Shown here one piece after another: positions 40,401 through 46,400 of a stretch of 64,000 bases of DNA. The notes beneath the pieces were generated by a model that saw nothing but the letters and a program-made list of their open reading frames with translations, had not been told where the DNA came from and ran no database searches. The position numbers were made by a program, and so were the translations under genes. Each line of letters starts with the position of its first letter. Positions within the stretch are counted from its first letter, which is position 1. Source of the stretch: Petunia secreta (taxonomy: Eukaryota > Streptophyta > Magnoliopsida > Solanales > Solanaceae). The stretch covers positions 28,866,001 to 28,930,000 of the forward strand of contig JARKIP010000011.1 in assembly GCA_029990175.1 (NCBI GenBank), read 5' to 3'.

Positions 40401-43400
40401 AACACTCAAGTAGCACTTCTCCTACCATCTGATTTTGACTGTATGCATAACATCTCCATCTATCATCACATTCTCTTGGAATGACTAGCCTAGATATCTA
40501 AATTCTTTGCATTTAGCCACCGCATATCTGTCTAATCTCACCTCAATTTCACTCTTCTTATGTAGACTAAACTTGCAGTGCATATATTCAGTCTTGCTTC
40601 TACTTATCTTATAACTGTTACTCTCTAGAGTGCTTCTCCATAGAGTTCAAGCTTTTGGTTGACGCGCTCGGTGAAGTTAAATTAGTTCTTGTAGTGTATC
40701 CAACTGAAGTTACTTTAGGCAGCTATGAACTTTCTACTGAAAAGTGCTGTATGATAAGTAATTTGTAAACATCTGCTGCAAGACTTTGATCTGATGCACA
40801 TCTATAGATGCATTAATTGAAACAGAACTTGATGTGGCAACATAACAATACATTTGAATTGGACGGTTGACCGTTGAAGATAATCCTTGAAGTTCGTCTT
40901 GATAAAGTTTTACCTCAGTTCTCTAGGAAGACTTGATCTACATTGAACTCGTCACTGCTATGCACTAGGTGCATTGGGGTTAGTGTTTCAGATACATAAA
41001 TCTGATGTTCATAGTTTCTCTGAGCAGGTGTTTCATGTGGAACAAAATCAAAAGATGGCAACTTGGTGGTTCAAAAGCCACTGAATAATGTTCACATGCC
41101 ACCAGAACTTCTGGTCTGTATGGACATTCGGTTAGGCATCTTAAAATCCTTCTATTTGCTACCCTCTTTAATGCATCGCCTGGAGTCCCTGATGTTGGCG
41201 AGCCAGTTGAGGAAAGAGATAACAAGTCATTCAGGCGATTTACATATATCAAGCTCATTGGTTCGTACTATGATTTGGTCAGCTAAGTTAGCTCAATTAC
41301 ACTTGACATGTATCTAACCGATATCTGTCATGTTCAGATTCTGGAAGCTCTTACAAGTTTAAGATGCAATGAGAGTTTCTCTATGGAACGTCTGGAGTTG
41401 CTTGGAGACTCAGTTCTGAAGTATGCTGTTAGTTGTCACCTGTTTCTTAAATATCCAAAGAAGCACGAAGGCCAGCTTTCTGGTCAGCGTTCATTGGCTG
41501 TTAGTAACTCAGCCCTGCATAAATTGGGAACTAATCACCATTTGCAGGTATGTAAAACTTTGTATCCAAATATTAGGAATAAGATAAACGACCTGAAGAC
41601 CATTTCTTGAATCCAGTTAAGAATGTATTTATTATAAACCAGTTTGTTTTTTAGGTTATTCTTCAGTTAATAAAACGGGATTATTGCATATTTACTTCTC
41701 CGGCTAAAATGGTTGCTGCTGTGTGGTATGAGGACAAGATACCTGATTTGGGAAATGAGAATGACGCTGTTGTGAAGTAGTGTAAACAAACTTACTGAAA
41801 ATCAATCTTTCTGTTATAGGCTTAAGGGATGGGATGTGGGGGGTGTATATCACCCAAGTACTCGAGTAATTTCAACCTATGTACTGTCTATTGGAGTAAT
41901 ATACATGCATATGTTACCTTCTCAAAAAAAAAAAAATAATAATAAAAAAAAAAAAATCAAACTGTCCTCTATAGATCACCCAAGTACTTTAGAGTAAGTT
42001 CAAAGTCTTCTCATCCTTTTGATGCAGGTGCTATTGTTGAATAATCTTCTACTTGTTGAAACTACGTTGATCTACTAATATCTGGTCATCGTTTCACTTT
42101 AGTCTTTAGTAAAAACTAAAATATGTTGTACTTTCAAGAAATTCATCTCTGATTTAGATCCTGCAAGTCAATGATAAATGCTAGAGTTACCGTATGCATA
42201 TATTGAGAGAAAAAGACAAGGTATTTTATAGCCTCAAAAAGTCCAAAAAGAAAAGCTGGGATTGTCCAGCGTATTGTTCCTACACCATGTATAAATAGTT
42301 TGAAGGCATATATACTTTGCAAACCATGTCACCATGCCTATAACATCTATAGGAGACTCTACGAAGTGTAAATCAAAGTAAAAGTGTCCCTAATAACTTT
42401 TACAAGCCAATTACCAGAGAAATAAAGCATAATTGATGCGACTTCTTAGTATTTACATGGGCAACACGTCGGTTACTTGGTTCAACAAAGATTGGATAAG
42501 CTAGACTTTGTCGGAGGGTCTGCGACACGTAAATAGAGGCAAAAGTTACCCTAATAGCTTTAAGAGAATTTTGAAGGTTAAAGTAATGAATAACTTTGTT
42601 AAGACTGTTCTAAACATGCAATTGGTGCTTTAGAAAAGACTGGGAGACAATTTTCTTTTTTCATTTTTGTTTTTGAGGCTGTTAATAAGCATTATGGCTT
42701 CGAAACAAGCCCCAACTAACGAACTTCTTGCAACATTAGCTTAGGGAATTAGGTTAGAAGTTTTACAGGTTGTTTGGATTGTGTGTTCATATTGTATTGT
42801 ATTGTTATTTTAGATACAATGTTTGCTAGAATTGTTACTTAAATTTTATTGTTATTGTATTGTTCCATCCATTGTTGTGAAACAATTGAAAGACCCCTTT
42901 TATGTAACAACCAATTTGGTGTGGTAAGATTGATATGTGACTACTTTCTCATGTTTTTCTTACCCTTAATTTTTTGATAATGGTAGCTTATATATATATA
43001 TGACCAGCAAGACTTTCCACATGCTCGGCCCATAAAAAAGAATCACGCCTGCATGTGAGGGGGCGTGTTGAAGATATATTTAAATAGATAAAAGGAATAA
43101 TTTCAGAGACCTCCCTCCAGGTTTGGGTCATTGACCTTCCTTGAGGTTTACGAAATTTCAGTTACCTCCCTTACTTTGATTTTTTTGTAACAATTCTTAT
43201 AACTTATTTATTATTGATATAGAAATATATGATCTGACTATTTTTCCCTTGCTAATGTATTATTTTTATTTAACTAATTTTGTAAAAAAAAAAAATTATA
43301 AATGGAATTTTAAAGAGTTGTTATCTAATGGAGTAATTCAATTCAACTTTGAGACATAACTTTTAGGATGTGGCAGATTAATTAGGAGAATCTTTTCTTC

Positions 43401-46400
43401 CTCCAGATAGTCCCATTACCATATTGTTTTTCGAATTCCCATGTATGGTTAAATGTGTGGTGATTGGAATGGAAATCTAAACATAGCTTTAGTATAATAC
43501 TACTGCAAAGATGGGCTATAACCACCAAATATGGGTCTTGATCATCCAATCTTCCAGTACAGGTCATCAACGGGGGACAAGGTTGAGTAAGGTGACAACG
43601 ACGAAGCCTTGGGGTTTCAATTGATCAACAACGTTGAAGGAATGATAATGGCTTCTGCTAGAATGGTTTATAGATGGATCAAGATCAATAAATACAACTT
43701 TAGTGGATTCCGTTAATTTACACATCTCAGTTTGTACCCTAAACACATATGATTATTGGCTGGTTGAATTGAACTGTTAGATAACTATTTTTGGAAGTTC
43801 CATTTATAAAAAGAGGTGTTTACAATGTAAAGAAAAGTAAAAAGTATATTTGGAAGGGTATATTAGTCAAATCATAAATTTAATTACACATCTCAGTTTG
43901 TACCCTAAACACATATGATTATTGGCTGGTTGAATTGAACTGTTAGATAACTATTTTTGGAAGTTCCATTTATAAAAAGAGGTGTTTACAATGTAAAGAA
44001 AAGTAAAAAGTATATTTGGAAGGGTATATTAGTCAAATCATAAATTTAATTATAATAATTAATAGGTTTAAAGAATTATTACAAAACAAAAGAAAATCAA
44101 TATAAGGGAGGTAACTGTAGTATTGTAGACCACCAAGAAGGTCAGTGTTACAGAGTCAAACTTGAAGAGAGATCTCAGTAATTATCCTTAAATAAAAGTG
44201 TGTTATGTCTAACTGCTTAAGCTTTTAGATGAGATGGTCACACATTTCAACAGTCATGACATAGTATAATCCATCTTGTTTTGTTAATTCTCCTAAGGAA
44301 CTTGGATATTTTATTTTCTCCACCTGACTGGAGCTTAGCTTAGTCACCCTTTTTCCTGTATTCTTCAAATAATTTGACATCTGAATTGATGACACTCACT
44401 TCAGCATTTAATCAGGCTTTGCATGTCTAATTACAGAGCTATATACGGGATGGCGCATTTGATCCACGTCGATGGACTGCTCCTGGACAGCTTTCCTTGC
44501 GGCTTTGTCCTTGTGACCATGGGGTTGAAACTTCAGAAGTGCCTTTGGACGAGAAGTTTCTGACTGAAGATCCCAAAGTAATAGTTGGGAAGCCCTGTGA
44601 TAGAGGACATAGATGGATGGGCTCAAAGACCATATCTGACTGTGTAGAAGCTCTGATAGGTGCATACTATGTTGGTGGTGGGTTTGTTGCTGCCCTGAAA
44701 TTGATGAAATGGCTTGGTGTTAAAGCTGATCTTGAACCTTCATTGGTGGAGGATGCAATCAGAACTGCATCCCTTTATTCCTATACCCCTAAAGCTAAAG
44801 ATATTGAAGACCTTGAGTCGAAACTTGACTATAAATTTTCTGTCAAGGGATTGCTGCTAGAAGCTATAACACATGCTACGACGCAAGATCTGGATGCTGG
44901 TTACAATTATCAGGTTGGTTAAAGAATATTCCATAATTTAGATATAAGTATCAATCATTGCCTGCTTATAGATCATAGTAAACACGATATTTCTTAAGAT
45001 ATTGCCTTGTTTTTAACCTAAGACTCTTATTTTCTTGTCAAACCTGTGACAGAGGCTTGAATTTCTTGGCGACTCAGTACTGGACATTCTCATTACCTGG
45101 TACCTTTACCAGAAGCATAAAGATATTGATCCTGGGGAACTGACAGATTTGCGTTCTGCTTCAGTCAATAATGATAATTTTGCTTATGCTGCTGTGAACA
45201 ACAAGCTTCATGTCCATCTTCAACATTGCTCTGGATATCTTGAAAGTGAAATATCAGAATTTGTGAAGTCGGCCTCCAATTCTTGTTCACTTCAAGGAAA
45301 GAAAGCCCCAAAGGTTCTATTACTGTTGATCGACAAGACATGTCTCTTTAACCATATGTTGTTGATATCAATGCCAACTGTAGCATTAATGGCTTCCTAA
45401 AATACAACATTGTTTAGCATATGTTAAATTAATTACTATTATGTGTCAAGTATTTAGAGGAGGCTATTCATGGAATATTAATTTGTTATAGGTACTTGGA
45501 GACTTGGTGGAGAGTATTGCTGGAGCTATACTTATTGATACTAAGCTTAACCTGGATGAAGTTAGGAAGATAATCGAACCGCTATTGTCTCCTATTGTGA
45601 CTCCTGATAAGCTTGAACTACCTCCGTTGCGTGAGCTCATAGAATTATGCGACTCGCTTGGCTACTTCTTGAAAGACCATTGCATGGTAAAGGGGGATAA
45701 CGTGCATGCACAGATTAGGTTACAGCTGAAAGATGAACTCCTGGTTGCTGAGGGATCTGGACAAACTAGAAAACTTGCAAAGGCGCAGGCAGCTCTGAAG
45801 TTATTGAAGGACTTAGAGGTATGTCTTATCAAGGAATATGATTCTCATCCTATGATTGGTCCTTCTTTTACTGATATTAATGGGCCATAATTCGCATGAT
45901 AGGAACAGCCATAGGTAAGGTGGAAAAGACATATGAAAAGCAAGAAAATCATGCTGGGCATTGTCGTACTTTTGTTCGTGAAACTTACTTTTGCAACTAC
46001 TAATGTTCCAAATTTTAACTCCGCGGGCCATTCTTCTTCTTGTGAGATTTCCCCTTTTTTTGGTTTAAGTGGAGACTAATGAGTTAGTTGCTTTCTATGC
46101 CGCCTGATCTCTATCGAAGTACCATATCTCGAAAGAGAATGTGGAATGTGATTATTCTTTATCATAATTTACTTATGTAAGTAACTCTGCGGCTTTCTGA
46201 ATTTAGAAAGAGAATATCTGAAGTTAACGCCTAAATTTGCTATGATAATTAACTGTGTGTGTATACATTGCTGAAAGATCAATTACACCCCACCTTAGAT
46301 CTGTATTACGAAATTTAATCAATTGGAAGAAAACCCCACTTGCTGGATAAGACAGCTTTATTCTCTCGCAATTCCATTACAATCAATGTTGAACTAGATG

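Noticed and set aside
45819..45890. Extension of the first dsRBD exon to the stop at 45888
   Set aside because: The conserved dsRBD ends at LLKDLE and is followed by a good GTATGT donor; the next exon resumes in phase with a basic linker and the second dsRBD.
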